A stretch of DNA of 64,000 bases from Enoplolaimus lenunculus (Eukaryota; Nematoda; Enoplea; Enoplida; Thoracostomopsidae), in NCBI GenBank assembly GCA_030248215.1, contig JASANG010000868.1:1-64000 (forward strand), written 5' to 3'. This document shows, piece after piece, positions 32,501-45,364 of the stretch. A program made the position numbers and the translations under genes. The stretch's first letter is position 1. Every line of letters begins with the position of its first letter. The notes under the pieces were generated by a model, which worked only from the letters and a program-made list of their open reading frames with translations, was not told the origin of the DNA and did not search any database.

Positions 32501-35500
32501 CAATACCGCTAGTATTACAATTTCCATGCATGCGTATAAAGTTTAAAAACTAGATTAATTTGATGCCAATCAGCGTCCTCCCGAAACACGACACAACAAT
32601 ACTATAGAATTAATAAAAGTTAAATCATTGAGTTTGATTGACTGCGTAACGGAAACATATCTGCAACATTTTCGGAGAAAAGTCACAATAGATAGTAAAG
32701 TGTCCCGACGAGGCTATAGAAAACGATAACGCATCAAGTTTTGGAGCTGTATAAATTTTGTACCGTACAGTGCCCTCTCCATACTTGGCTAAACGGTACC
32801 CAGATTTTAAACTTTTAAAACATTAAAATATTTGAGTGAGTACGTAGCGAAAAATCATTCTTACGCTTAGGTTTAGGCTTAGGAATATGCTCATGCTAAC
32901 GCTTATGCTTAGGCTTAGGATTAGGAATATGCTTATAATACTGATCCGCTCCTGTTCTTTACATTGAGCCAATTGACGAACAAACACGTTTTTAATATTG
33001 GGTCACCAGCATTTTACGCTTAATTTCTACTTATATACTCTTTTTAAAACCCAAAATTTTTCTGCATATATTCGAAACTTCAGTGTACTAAGTGCAAGAA
33101 ACTAATGTGACGAGTGTGTACTCAAATTTTTTACATCAACCATAATTCGTCATTTATATTCTAGTATTTATTTCTTGTTTTAATATTTCAAAACAGTGGA
33201 TCACATGTCTATTTGGCCGCTGTCAGAGAAAGTTGCGGATATGTTTCCGTTACGCAGTCAATCAAACTCAATGATTTAACTTTTATTAATTCTATAGTAT
33301 TGTTGTGTCGTGTTTCGGGAGGACGCTGATTGGCATCAAATTAATCTAGTTTTTAAACTTTATACGCATGCATGGAAATTGTAATACTAGCGGTATTGAA
33401 CTAAAAATCTTACTACCGAAACATATCGTTTTCTATGGCCACATCGGGGCACTTTTCATTCTAGTACGTATATATTGCAATTAATTCTGATATCTAAAAC
33501 CAAAACATTCGCATTTTCGTTATTGCTATTAAGTTTTTCAAGCGCAAATGAATTTGGATATATCCTGGTATATTTCTTCGAATAAATCGTTACCATTTAT
33601 GAGGATTTGTTAAGTCCGAACAAATATTAGAAAATCTGTTTTCTAACGATTATCTCATTGATTACACAGCTGTAATTCCATATACTTACGTATAATTGCT
33701 CCAATTATCCGAATTGTAACATATTTCTTTTACCTAACGCACCGCCGTATTTCTCACATGTAGTTAGACTCAACCGAAATGGTAATTTTGCTTTTAATGT
33801 TTTCATCCAAAAGGTCTTCCTATCTTTGCGTATTTAATACGTTCCTGTTCATCCCCTAAACTATAAATGTACTCATTACTCGATTTTTAATTTTAATTCT
33901 GATAACGTAAGCATGTTCACTGATGCGTTTTAAGTGAACGTTTAGTTTGAACTGCGTATTTTATCCCACAAGTACATTTCATCAAGTATAACATACCATT
34001 ACACCACTTTTTTATCGTAATTTGTATAGAATATTTTCTTGTTATAAGATTAGTTAAAAATAGGTCACGGTTCTGTTTGATACATATTATGCATGTTTTA
34101 TCACAATACTGAGGGGTTTGGCAGTAAATCATATTATATTTTTCAAATGTATATAGTAATAGACTTTGACTCCTACAACCAGTTTGCTGCATCCCAAACC
34201 ATACACTAAACATACCATTTTTCAAAAATCAACGGCAGCTGCTCCATAGCGATTATTTTAAATTTGCGTATGTATACCTCCATTATTTGCAGCAAAATTT
34301 CGCGAGCCTACAAAAACAATACCGACTATATTTATAAGCCTAACACTAAATATATCGATGACACTCGGCTATGAACCCTAACACAAAGGTAAAGTACCTT
34401 CAACTGGCTACAGCACATAATACTGCACACCGCGCTGTTTCCAAGTCGAACTACCACAGAGCTCTGGTAATTCATATAGCTTCTGGGTAGTTCAAATTGA
34501 CCAAGCAAAGTAATTGTACTCTACGGCTCTGGCTCTCGTATACTTGCGGACGAACTAGATGTTAAAAATTTAGAATAAACACAAACTTCTTCAAACACAG
34601 CCGTCTAATTGTACCACACTACACAAACAAACAAACAAACAAACAAACAAACCAAACAAACAAACAACCACTCACTTCATGCCCCAGCGTTTTGCAAATA
34701 ATTTCCACCAAATTCAAAATCAGCTTGCAACTAATCGTATTAATTGCTGTTGGCAGCCCTGAGTCGTGAGCGTTTCTGCCGTACAAGTGCACAGCCGCAG
34801 TCAAATGTTGAGCATTCAACTGCATACGCACGTGATGAATTAAGTCGCCGAGTGTGCTGTATGCAAGAGGCCTACAATTTATCAAAAGTATAATTAAACT
34901 CTGAGATGTTTTAGTTTTCACATAATTACAGAACGCGTTACAGTACCTCAGAACTCAAATAGTACTATAATTAGTACAGTAGAAACCAGAAGAAAAGCTT
35001 TGCTTTTTCACCTATAACAATCTGACAAACATTAGAACTATGCAGCCACGACAAAATGATTGATAAAAAATAGCATTACTGCACAAAGTTTGCTATACAA
35101 AATTTGTGTATACATAGTTAATTCTTGAGTACAGAACAAAACGTATTGCTTAGCAGTGAGTGCCAAAATATGCCTTGCACTGGTTTATCAAATTCGGCAA
35201 CTAAACTTAATCATTTTCCCATAGCGCTAAAAATGTACCTTAAACTATCTTGAACTGTCCAGCCCTGACCAATCAAAACATTTTCATCTAACAGCTGAGA
35301 CATATAAGGTACAAACTCTAAAACAGAACAAAAATAACCTATTGCGTCATAAGCTAAGCAGAACTAATACATTAATTAATTCTTCACGATATCGTCGTTG
35401 CTTGAGTCCACTTTAGGAGAATACTTTTTATGCGTACAAAATGATTTAAATTCAATTGTGACCTTTCCAAAATTTCTGATATTATAGTGTGAACACACAT

Positions 35501-38500
35501 TATAATTTCGCCTTAAAATTGAACACTGTCAGAATAGACCATAGAGCAGATCATAAAAACCATTGCTTCACCGATCGATACAATTTTCTCTCAGAGCATG
35601 TGAGCTCAATTATTAAGATATGATTGTTAAATAATATACACTTTCCATTATACAACAACACAAACATCAAACACAACAACAAAACGTACTTTGTCGAAAA
35701 TCTGGTATCAAAATGACGTGTCGAATAGCGATTAGCAGTTCTTTTCGTAAATTAGTTGCTTCAGCCGGACACGCATTCAACAATCTAAGTGCACCTTGAG
35801 GTAAAGCAGGCGGATGCTGGATAACATTGTCCTATATATACAAAAACACAAAGTGTTTTATACAGAAGCGCATCTTTTTGTCCAATGCCCATTAATCTTT
35901 TAAATATACTGGCAAAACCGGATTTAAAATGGACTGCTAAGACGCTGAAGCGCTGCAATACTGCATCACTAAACTTACATCAACAAACTTCACGAAGCAC
36001 GGTATTAAACTAAAATACAATGGCTGGGTTTCCAAAACCCAACAATAAGTACAACTTAGTATTAATTACGTGCTAATTAATTACTTAACATTTTGTGGTT
36101 TTTCAAAGCGTACTTAAGTTAAGTAAAACTTAAGTCGCTGACGAAATTTGATATAATTACAAAGCAACCGTTGAGGCATACTAATTTTGGTTTAATTGAA
36201 ATTGTAAACTCATGGAGTCTGGTTAATATAAGGCGAAACTATTACTTCTTTTTATGACAATAGCTCACTCAGGTGTTTGTTTGTTAGTTTGTGCTCAAAA
36301 AGTTAAGTAATTCATTACTTAATCGGTGACTTCAGTAATTGCTTAAGTATAACTTAAGTAAATGCTTAAGTAAGATGTCAGAAACGCAGCCAATATCTCA
36401 CTTAACTACAATTGATACTGCAACATGTCATGCTGTAAATACAATTTTAACATAAACTGATGAAAACTAAAAATCGAAAAATGTCGTACTTGGAAAATGC
36501 GAACAATATAAGCTAGGAACGACAGCGTTTTAATTTGGGCTGACAGAAAATCTGTATATACTTCTCGACTATAATCCGGTCTAAAACATGAAACTAAAAC
36601 ACATTATGGTTACATTCTATCAAAAACCTTGCTAAAACCTCTGCACGCTTACATTCTATGTTATCCTAGTAGACATCGACTAATAATATGTACCAAAAAG
36701 ACTATATACCATTAATCAACGTTATTTTATGTTGCTAAGAAAATGGTACAATAAATTGGACAACTCCGACAAACGAAATTTCAGAATAACTAGTTATCAA
36801 TTCTTAAAAGCGCAAACATAACGGTGCATTGCTATTAATCCCAGAACTGCTCAAATACTCAAAACATTACGCTTCGTGTATCCTGACCATCAGTCGTACC
36901 TTTGCGGAGACAAATTAATCGTATTCAAAATCAACGGTATATATGATTCCAAGTCTTTATGAACATTTTGTTTGTACACTTGGTAAAACAACACAACGCT
37001 AATCGGCAAATCCGCCAACACTTTTAATGACTGTGTTCCTCGGGGCAACAGCGTGTACTGCAACGTGAAACAACTAGGCAATTAGCAGATACTGTAAGCG
37101 TTTTATTGTATAGTTCAATAACCTTTAAATTATACATATTTACAAGTTTGCATGTGTACTACAATCAATATATTCGTGCAATATTTTAAAACAGTGAAAG
37201 AAGCATTTGATAAATTCGAAAGATGGAAACACAAAAGTATTATACAATCAGTCAAAAAACTACATAACGAAACCAGATATTTTCTTTGCATCCTACCAAG
37301 ATATTTTCGTTCCTACATGCTAATTAACATCCTGGTCAGTTTTCCGTGCCTCAAATTGCCGCTACGCTTTCACTTACTATGACAGGACTATTATCCGGTA
37401 ATCTTTGCTCAGTGTGAATCTGCGTTACAGCATACGACGACGCTAAACTTGCTTCAATATTCAAATCAGTAATATCTTTAACTTGAATTGCATGCTTTGG
37501 CTCAAATATTTTCGTAATATTCGCCGCCAAATCTCGATAAATACTTTTAACAAAAACCAAAAACGATTCGATCTGAAACAATATACCAGCCGATGAACAA
37601 AAATATTTTGCGGGTGGACCATGTTCATTACTTTCTGATCAAACAAAATACAGATTCTGTTTATATTTCCTGTAAAACTAAGCTGCTTCGGTTCCTATCC
37701 ATTATGAATAAACTTTAAAAAGAAACTTTAATTTGATTTTGTTCATAAAACCGATTATGTATGTAATATATACGTCAAATCAGGGTGGCAACAAAGGTTC
37801 GGATTCGGATTCGGTAAACATTTGTGGTTTGGATTCGGATTCAGTTGTAAAAAGCCGAATCTAAAAGCCGAATCCAACAGTGTCCAGCAAAACATTTCAG
37901 GTTTAAACAAAAAACATATTTAAATACTTGTTATATTAATAAAAAATTTTTGTTTCAGGTAACAAATTTCATAACTGAGGTCGGGCACAAAATATATTAA
38001 CGTTTAATAATTATGCGGCTAGCGTTCCGTTGATATCCAGAAACGAATTAAAATTGATTACCTCCGAGCTATAATAATATAACATTCATTACATACCTCC
38101 GCGCTATACACTGGTCGAAACTGTTTGTGAAGTTCAGTCAATATTCGAAGGCAAACTGTGACGTTTTCTTCGTTTTCCGTCTAAAAGGAAACACCAAAAA
38201 TTTATATATTTATATACAAGCTGTTATAATTTCTGGTTAAACAAAAATATTGTTTCAGAGTAAAGGATGATTTATCAAAAACTAGTCATTTTATCAAAGT
38301 CCAGGTATAATCGAGATTATGGCAACAAAGAAAAACCCGCTAATTACAACATTTTGCAATACAGAGTCATAATTAAGGTAACCTGTATCATACGGAAAAG
38401 CACAGTGATATAAATCTTTGAGTATTGCTTCAATGCTTCATTACATGGCATACGATGAACCATTTCGAGCATCAATTTTCGTAATTGCTTAAAATGAAAC

Positions 38501-41500
38501 AAAAGTAACAGAAATGCAGAAACCACACAACCTTGCCTATTTTTTCAGCACTTTCTCTTCTTAAAAAATATATGCGTCCACATGGATGGAACTAACGGAT
38601 GATTACAAGAATTAAAGCCCGCCGTGTCAACAACCCTATACGTATACACGTATATATAACCAGTCGTAGTGGGACTACATTTATTGAGCGAATCTGAAAC
38701 ACACATAAGCAATTAAGGTAATATGCAAATTAGTTATTACCTAACTACTCATTTATCGGTTTTGGAGGTTTGTAAGCAATTTACTCAGATTCCTCGCACC
38801 CAAAAACCTTCAGTAAACCCTACTAATTATTGGAATAATTTAAAAAAGTCATAATTTTGTCTTGTCAATTAAGCAAATATATTAGCAAACTATTCTATAA
38901 TCGGTTTTAAAGGTTTGTAGACAATGTATTCAGTTTCCTCGCACCCGAAAATCCATTATTGTTGAAATTAGATTGCATTTAACCCTAATAATTAATGAAA
39001 CATTGTAAAAACGACTTTTTAAACGTTTGTAAACAATTTATTCAGATTCCTCGCACCAAAAAAACCTTCAGTAAACACTAATAATTATTGAAATAATTTA
39101 AAAAGTCCTAGTTGCGTCTTGTAAATTAAGCTAATATGCAAATTAGCTATTAGCTAACTATTCAACTATCGGTTTTGGAGGGTTGTAAACAATTTATTCA
39201 GATTCCACGCACCCAAAAACCTTCAGTAAACCCTAATATTGTTAAAATCATTTAAAAAGTCCTAGTTTCGTCTTGTCAATTAAGCTATTATGCAAATTAG
39301 CTATTAGCTAACTATTCAATTATCGATTTTGGAGGTTTGTAAACAACTTATTTATATTCCTCGCACCTAAAAACCCTTTAGTTATGAAATTATATTGCTT
39401 TTAACCTTAATAATTAGTGAAATATTGTAAAAAGTCCTAATTTCGGCTTATAAACTATGCTAATATGCAAATTATCTATTAGCTAACTGCTCAATTATCG
39501 GTTTTGGCGCTTGTAAACAGTCTATGCAGATTCCACACACACACACAGAAACCAAAATCGGTTCAGCTGTTCCTGAGATTCTTTTCGGACGGACAGACGG
39601 ACGGACAGACGGGCGGACAGACGGACGGACGGACATCCACCTTTCGACCCCCAAGTACAAAACATAAAACACTTCGCGAAACTCCGAGTTTCGCTTCGCT
39701 TACAAGTCAAATACTGCACGTATGAATTTTTAACCACATACAGAAATGGTTTCGCTAGAAATATCTGTTACTCTACACTTTGTGTTTTTAGAATTTCCTC
39801 AAGCAGATGTTTTCATCCGGATACCAGAAAATGGCGAAGCTGGTGATGGATGTTTTCTGCAAAAAGTTAAACTTAATCACGTAAATACAGCACTACTTGG
39901 TATAATAATATGCTATAATTTTCTTTTTTACAAAATCTTAGGATTAAATAGGCTTATGTAGTAGTTATTTTTATCATTTCGAATAAACAGCGAAATATTG
40001 TGATTTTTGGATAGTTTTTCGGATACCGCAATTTTTGCCGATACCGATTCTTAACCAATTCCATGAGATTACTACATAAAATTATTATAAACGCGAAGAC
40101 TTAAATCCTGACAACTATAAACGATTTTAATTTTATGAGAACCATTCATTTCAATTATTTTCGAATACAAACGAAAGAGACACAACCGTTTCCTGATCAG
40201 AGGCACAGATATAGACGGACATGTGAAATTGATAGCATTCCAACTAAATGCTAAATGCAAAAAGCATTGGCAAAAAATCGGCCTTTCGCAGTACCGATGA
40301 TAATGATTACGAAATGCGACGACATTACAGAAGCCGATTACTCGGCACATCTCTAGTTTTGGCCATAATAGTAAACAAAGTTTTGTTTAGGAATGTGTTT
40401 ATACCAAAATTTTTGCCAATGCGAATACCGATGCCGACTCTTATTTTTAAAATATGTCACTGCCGGTTCCAACTTTAGTATACGATATTTAATGAACAAA
40501 TTGGATGCTACATTACATCATTATGCGAAGACTTAAACGCTAAACACCATAAAAGATTATAATTTTATGAGAATGATTTATTTTAATTCATTTTTTTCAA
40601 ACACAAACGCAAGAGAGATAACAGTTCACCAATCAGACACACTGATATACGCCAAGGAAGTGAAATTGATAGCATTTCAACTGACTGTTAAGTACAAAAA
40701 GTATCGGCAAAAAATCGGCGATTGTTTTGCATTGCCGACCGAGGCCGATGTCGATGAATCGGCACATACCTAGTTATGACTACATTTCAGCAATATCCGG
40801 CAATGTAAAATACCGGAACCTAGAATTAAAACAGGAACTACATTTCACAAGAAGCAGGAACAACAACTAATTTTATCGCCGGCACAGGAACAAAGAATTG
40901 CAAATATATTTCATCACCGAATTACCGCTAATTGCCCAGAACGCAAAATAAAATATTCAGTAAGGAATGTGTAGATAAAGCGTTGCGAAAAAACGCTTAG
41001 TTTCAGTACAATTTTCATTTCAGACGAATCCAATAACCATTAAAAACGAAAGTTGAACGTATATACTTATTACTAACCTGTGTGTTGTTCTCGCCAATAA
41101 ATTGTGGTGCAGTATCTTGCAGCAACTTTAAAAACACTCTTAGCAGTTGTTCAGCGATAACAGGAAAGTGCGGGTTTGTCAGCAAAACCTATATATAATA
41201 ACAAAAAATGCCAATAATGGTTGAAAACACAGATTGGAAAATAATGTTGAGCGAAAGAACTAATTAAACTAGCAACTAAATGTACACATAAATTCTTGAG
41301 TCTATAATATATAAACAATAAAAACCCATTGCATGACAGCTACAGCAAAATTTCTTCTGATAAATTTCAAGATCTGAGAGAAACATGTACGTAACAATTT
41401 CCACGCATTTTTCAGTAAAAGATAAATCAGTAGCAAATATTAATGAATGAGAATGAAACCACCTCAAAATTTTCGCTTATATCCTGCAACGCTTTCAGCT

Positions 41501-42088
41501 TCAAATCATCTCCTAAAAGTAACGTTTAATGGTGAAATTCAACATTAAAAACTCAATTAATATATATAGACACAAGCCAAACATTTAATTTTACAAAAAT
41601 ATTATAGTACATCATTAGAAAATATACAAGCGTGTAAGAATGTGAGACAAGCTTGCACTAGCGCATATGCAAAATATGCAATGTACATTGAATTATATGC
41701 TAAAACCAACAGCATACGGTGACATAAAATCCGACTCAGTGGTGGGGCGTTTGCCTATGCATCTGCAGGTCATTGGTTCGAAAGCACCTCACATGCCTGC
41801 TGTTGCAACTGCTTAGTAAAAAATGTGTGATGTAAGGTCGCTCCTATCTAGACTAACAAAGCTGTTTTTCAACATAAACAAATTTTCCGACTCCTTCAAA
41901 ATACTAAATATATATACGTAAACCCATTGTTGCCTCATACTTTGTGTGGAACTCGATAAAGTATCAATCAGCACTCGCACATTTGTTAATAATGCTTGAG
42001 GATTCTGATTGGCCATCGTTGTGCTACCCGCTTCAGCGACAACAGCCGCTGAAGTCGATGGATGTGCATGTTGTTGCTGAATTTCCAT
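23574..42088 (-). CDS. TRRAP: TRRAP/Tra1 homologue, N-terminal part (21 exons)
   Basis: TRRAP is the giant PIKK-related scaffold that activators contact in SAGA and NuA4/TIP60 acetyltransferase complexes in the nucleus. Start: ATG 42088. Exons: 42088-41941, 41512-41463, 41188-41078, 38487-38383, 38180-38097, 37572-37378, 37057-36900, 36580-36490, 35831-35690, 35317-35239, 34871-34676, 29284-29056, 28732-28644, 28462-28315, 27170-27080, 26696-26600, 26342-26248, 25780-25615, 25467-25301, 24643-24443, 23821-23574. They follow human TRRAP in order: [130 protein letters not shown]. Phases agree except around 34676-29284 and 29056-28732, where a short exon is probably missed. It covers about 960 residues of a protein near 3,800; the last exon ends on an intron donor. 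Confidence 0.93.
23861..24004. mobile_element. Small MITE in TRRAP intron
   Basis: The ends ATGTACATAGCACTTATCAC and its near-complement GGTGATATGTGCTATGTACAT form terminal inverted repeats of about 21 bp around 144 bp in total. It begins only 40 bp upstream (in gene direction) of the last visible TRRAP exon. A related half, with ATCACTAGTTGGTG, lies near 56215-56245. Confidence 0.75.
27720..28165. mobile_element. Degenerate GGAACAGG-type transposon remnant in TRRAP intron
   Basis: Repeated GGAACAGAAACAGGAACT and GGAATTCCGGCCGGAACAGG segments bound an AT-rich body. A similar remnant lies at 40800-40960. The ends are too degraded to fix a target duplication. Confidence 0.4.
29290..30740. other. 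TRRAP intron, no feature recognised
   Basis: AT-rich intron sequence. A minus-strand open frame near 29660-29700 has a weak resemblance ([11 protein letters not shown]) to a TRRAP segment but lacks compatible splice phase, so I do not call it. Confidence 0.5.
30751..31256 (+). mobile_element. Tandemly duplicated tRNA-derived SINE
   Basis: Two direct copies (30751-30994 and 30995-31256) share ATGTGATTTTCCGACG, GGCAGCTGATTTCAAATCTG and a tRNA-like head (30881-30966 and 31143-31228). The head has an A-box-like TGGCTGAGTGGTATGATG and a B box GGGTTCAAGTC. The copies differ at a few positions and by a short insertion, so the duplication is fairly recent. They lie in the largest TRRAP intron, in sense to RNA polymerase III on the plus strand. 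Confidence 0.75.
31257..32434. other. TRRAP intron, unassigned
   Basis: AT-rich sequence with no exon or gene that I can support. A GC-richer stretch at 31680-31790 (GGCCCACGCCTGGCCGCC) looks like a transposon end. Confidence 0.5.
32435..33464. mobile_element. Foldback element with 233-bp inverted repeats
   Basis: The left arm 32435-32667 (CTAGAATGAAAAGTGCCCCG inward) and the right arm 33232-33464 (ending CGGGGCACTTTTCATTCTAG) are inverted copies of equal length with very few differences. The 564-bp centre contains a diverged third copy of the arm start (AAAGTGTCCCGACGAGGC) and degenerate (TTAGGC)n. No clear target duplication and no open frame. Arm identity suggests recent origin or gene conversion. 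Confidence 0.85.
33910..34225 (-). pseudogene. Penelope-like retroelement fragment (GIY-YIG region)
   Basis: A minus-strand frame reads [20 protein letters not shown] followed by KRSLKTH, close to the consensus N-V-I-Y-L-I-x-C-x-C-G-x-x-Y-V-G-x-T-x-R-x-L-K-x-R of the GIY-YIG endonuclease end of Penelope-like elements. The usual SEHAY-type continuation appears in another frame, and the key glycines and tyrosines are partly changed. It is a short, decayed 3' fragment in a TRRAP intron. Confidence 0.5.
34621..34667. repeat. (AAAC)n microsatellite
   Basis: About eleven ACAA-type units, directly after (in gene direction) the donor of TRRAP exon 34871-34676. Confidence 0.95.
38670..39712. mobile_element. 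Second copy of the tandem-unit inverted-repeat element
   Basis: About seven units of 120-150 bp contain TTGTAAACAATTTATTCAGA, CGCACCCAAAAACC and AGCTAATATGCAAATTAGCT. The right end holds a (GGAC/AGAC)n microsatellite at 39590-39635, CATCCACCTTTCGACCCC, and then GAGTTTCGCTTCGC. The left end has ATTTATTGAGCGAA. This is the family at 17515-19176 in reverse orientation, here inside a TRRAP intron. Confidence 0.75.
40020..40780. mobile_element. Two diverged tandem copies of a roughly 380-bp repeat
   Basis: Both copies contain GCGAAGACTTAAA, ATTTTATGAGAA, GTGAAATTGATAGCATT and GGCAAAAAATCGGC and end with TCGGCACAT. They lie at about 40020-40380 and 40390-40775. The end resembles hAT-type MITEs, but target duplications are not clear. 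Confidence 0.6.
41728..41800 (+). mobile_element. tRNA-like SINE head in TRRAP intron 1
   Basis: An A-box-like GACTCAGTGGTGGGGCG and a B-box-like TTGGTTCGAAAGC lie 36 bp apart, as in tRNA-derived SINEs. The body after it is not recognised. Confidence 0.45.
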
Positions 42089-43022
42089 GCCGTAGGAGCA
42101 AACGCAGTCGTTTTGTTGTATATTAAGAACTGATACAAAACCGAGCTGAAATTTTTAGTTGGTTTAACCGGCCAGTTTTATATCCAATACCTCATATGAA
42201 AAAACAATTCTTTCACGCTTGATTCTTAACCCGTTGTTAAATTTAGGAAAACGTATGAAACTCGCGAGCAAATCGAGAGACGAAAAAGATGAATTTTTGG
42301 TATTAAGATATAAATACTGAGGCTAGACAATGAATGACACTCCGCAAGAGATGCTAACAATAAACGACTGCATTTCAAATTCGTTTCTTTGTGTAACAAA
42401 GAATAAAATGTTTCACAATTTTATTTTCAAAAAGGGTATATCCAACCTACATACTCCCACAGTTTACCCTTCTGTATGAAAAACAAACTTCCATCAATTA
42501 CAATACAAGGAAACACCGAAAACAACGCGATACGAGCAGAAAACGTAAATTGCTGTATCTGAGATTACTGGACACATTTTTTCTTTTCCCATGGTTTGCT
42601 ATCACACTACGCAATATAGATTGTTTGTTTTCACCATGTCACGAACGATATACGTAACACATATATCGTAGTTCATGTTGATATGATCTTTACGTGTACT
42701 AACCTGGTCACGGTTGGCACCGGCCGGCCTCTGCCCTGATAAACAGCTCGGTCTATGAGAACTCTTGTTTTAAGATATATAACGTCTTAAAATTCTGTTA
42801 CTGTTCGGTATTACCAGATGAAAAACCAAACTGCATAACGATTGAACTATTTCACATAGACACAACCCTTGAGTTCCCAGATCACGCTACCTTAAAGGTG
42901 TCGTTAATAGAAAAGATTGTAACTGTGGGTATACGCGGTATAGCTTGTGTATGTGCAGAGTGTGTAATGTTAAGACACATACATACTCGTGCACATATAT
43001 CACCAGAGGAAATTATGATATC
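42089..43022. other. Upstream region of TRRAP
   Basis: This must contain the TRRAP promoter and 5' leader, read leftward. I see no TATA box or CpG-rich stretch that would fix it. Confidence 0.5.
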
Positions 43023-43095
43023 GGCCGCATGGTGCAATGGATAGCGCGCTTTACTCACGAATGAGAAGTCCGGGGTTCGATTCCCGGCGTGGCCA
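43023..43095 (+). tRNA. tRNA-like gene, probably a tRNA pseudogene
   Basis: This 73-nt tRNA-shaped sequence has an acceptor stem GGCCGC/GTGGCC, a D arm GTGC/GCGC, a good A box (TGGTGCAATGG) and a perfect B box GGTTCGATTCC. The anticodon stem pairs poorly: by counting, the loop is CTCACGA, which would read CAC, but shifting by one base gives ACG as in tRNA-Arg. One T-stem pair is G-G, and no T-run of four follows closely. So it is most likely decayed or a SINE founder. Confidence 0.5.
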
Positions 43096-45360
43096 TATGT
43101 TTCGAAGAAATTTATGGGAAAAACAATGCATATTCGCAGTACTTCGAGAAAACGGATCGTCCCGACCGTGCAGTTCTAACAGTAAGAAAATAAAACCATT
43201 CTACTCTGAAAATTTATACCCATGATGCTTACAAAATCAATAAAAATGCACCAATTCTATAAATTTTAGTTGTCTTGAAATGTAATGTAATCTGTGACCA
43301 CTAACGGTATATGGTTATCCATTCGCGAAATCACATTATACAAATAGTATTAAATATCCGCACACTAGCTATGGCAATACGAAGTGAACTTAAAGCTCAC
43401 CTGTAATACAAACAAATGATTTAATAGCATGTTAAATTTGTCAGTTCAAATGTCCAAAGAGGTGTTGCTCATATCTAAAATAGCAGTATAATCATTTTTA
43501 TATTTTATGAATAAAGTTTGAGAAACTTGAGACGCGCAAAACCTAGACAGAGGCCTAGCGGAAGCTATGAATCCGAGTGCATATGCACAAGAGACACTGT
43601 TAGCAAACTGAAGCTATTGTGTTGATTACTGAATTTGGCAAAATATATTCAGAAGTACTCATGCAAACTGCTGTCAATCTTCGTGTTTTCTCAAGGCCAG
43701 GCATCAGCGCCTATAGCGGAGGTTCTCCACCTTAATACTTAAACAGTTTGACGCAGATAAAAACTGTAAATCTTTAATACCCTCGTGATAAAAAGCTTTT
43801 TACTCGCGGGTATACGCGCGCCTGAAATTTTTTCCCGACCCGCGTTTACCCGCTTGTAAGCGCAGGTACACGCGGGAAATGTCCCACTCTGCCCATTACT
43901 CGTCGGCCCGACAACGTGTCGCCTTCCAGTAGGTGCGACGTCTCATCGACGCGACAACTTGTCCACCCGATAACAGGGTTGTTCGGTTATCCCACCCTTA
44001 GCCGGAGTTTGCTCAAAAATGATAGCATTTTGAAACTTTTTTCATCGTTAGCCACACGTCTGATTGGAAAACATTAAACTTTAACGATAGGACCGCTCCG
44101 CAACCGGTGGCAAATGGTATATAATTTGTATAATTTTTCGACAAAAAACTCATGCAGTGGAGCGAGATAAACATTTTCGTAGTATATATTAAATCCCAAG
44201 ATACTTTTGGGTATTTTCTGATATCAAAGCTTCTCAACTGCTTCAACCTCGCGAGCACAAGGAGGTTGAAGCTAGACGTATTCTTGTGTTAAATTATACG
44301 GTAAAAACATGCATTCAATTTTGAGCGCCTTAACTTTGGCCACACTGTCGACGAAACCTGGTGAGGGAACCGAACAAGATGTATATGTGGTTTTACATTG
44401 AATCTCTTGGCATAGCTTCAATTCTAAATTCCATTTATATATTCATACGCTGAAATTATCGCTCTTTTCGGACATATAATGTGTCCTGGTGGACATATAC
44501 TCTCGGTTACTTTAATGTGTTTACATGTATAGTTGCATGTCATCTAAAAACGTTATTTTATATCATATTTAGTTGCAAATTAATGTTAAGAATCGTTTAA
44601 TATTTTACAATTTCTTCCATTTTTTCACCTCGCTCGGGAAAAATGGAAAAAAAATGGAAAAAATCCTTTTTTCCGGCCAACAACCCTGCCCGATAAATAT
44701 GTCGCCCTGACAACTCGCCAACACTGACAACTCATTTACACCGACAACTGAATCGACGAGTTGTCAGCAAGACAAGTTGTCGGTGTAGACGAGTTGTCGG
44801 AACGACAAGCTGTCGGGGTTGACGACTTGTCGCTATGACAAATTGTTGGGGTCGACTAGATGTCGGGCGATGAAATGTCGGTAGACAAGCTGTTGAACTA
44901 CAAATTGTCGTAGATTCGTTTAGCGATTTTATACAGTCTGTTGCAACGAACTCTTTTATTGTTTAGGCACTCCGTCCCAGATGGGCACCGGATATAAAAA
45001 ATGTCCAATTATGACTATGTATCCGAAATGAAATGTGTATTCGTATCCGGATATTCGCCGGTTAACCGAAATCATTTTGTGTAAAAAAATTTTGGAACAA
45101 TTTGCATTGTTTTACAACTAAAGTTGCTGAAGCTGACTTCGTGCAACCGTAGACAAAAATATCGTAGCCGGAGGCAAATAAAACTTGCCGGAACCAGAGC
45201 CGGTTAGGTGAAATTAGGTAGTAAAAATGATGGATAATTATTTTAGCCACAATCTGCAATGAAACGTGCCGGAGCCAGAAGTGAGGCGAAATAGGATAGT
45301 AAAAATGGCCCATGTACCTCGCTGCCGTCCCAAAATCTCACCATCCCATCGTAAGTATTT
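43096..45360. repeat. Spacer with a CGACAACTTGTCGG-type minisatellite
   Basis: The motif GACGAGTTGTCGG / CCGACAACTC and variants recur about 16 times, clustered at 44690-44930 with weaker copies at 43905-43990. An ACCCGCG-rich stretch lies at 43800-43880. A related patch lies at 51790-51880 in a PHACTR intron. The rest of the stretch holds no gene I can support. Confidence 0.65.
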
Positions 45361-45364
45361 GATG

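Noticed and set aside
39504-39737. Open frames with [14 protein letters not shown] repeats
   Set aside because: They come from the (GGAC/AGAC)n microsatellite at the end of a transposon-like element.
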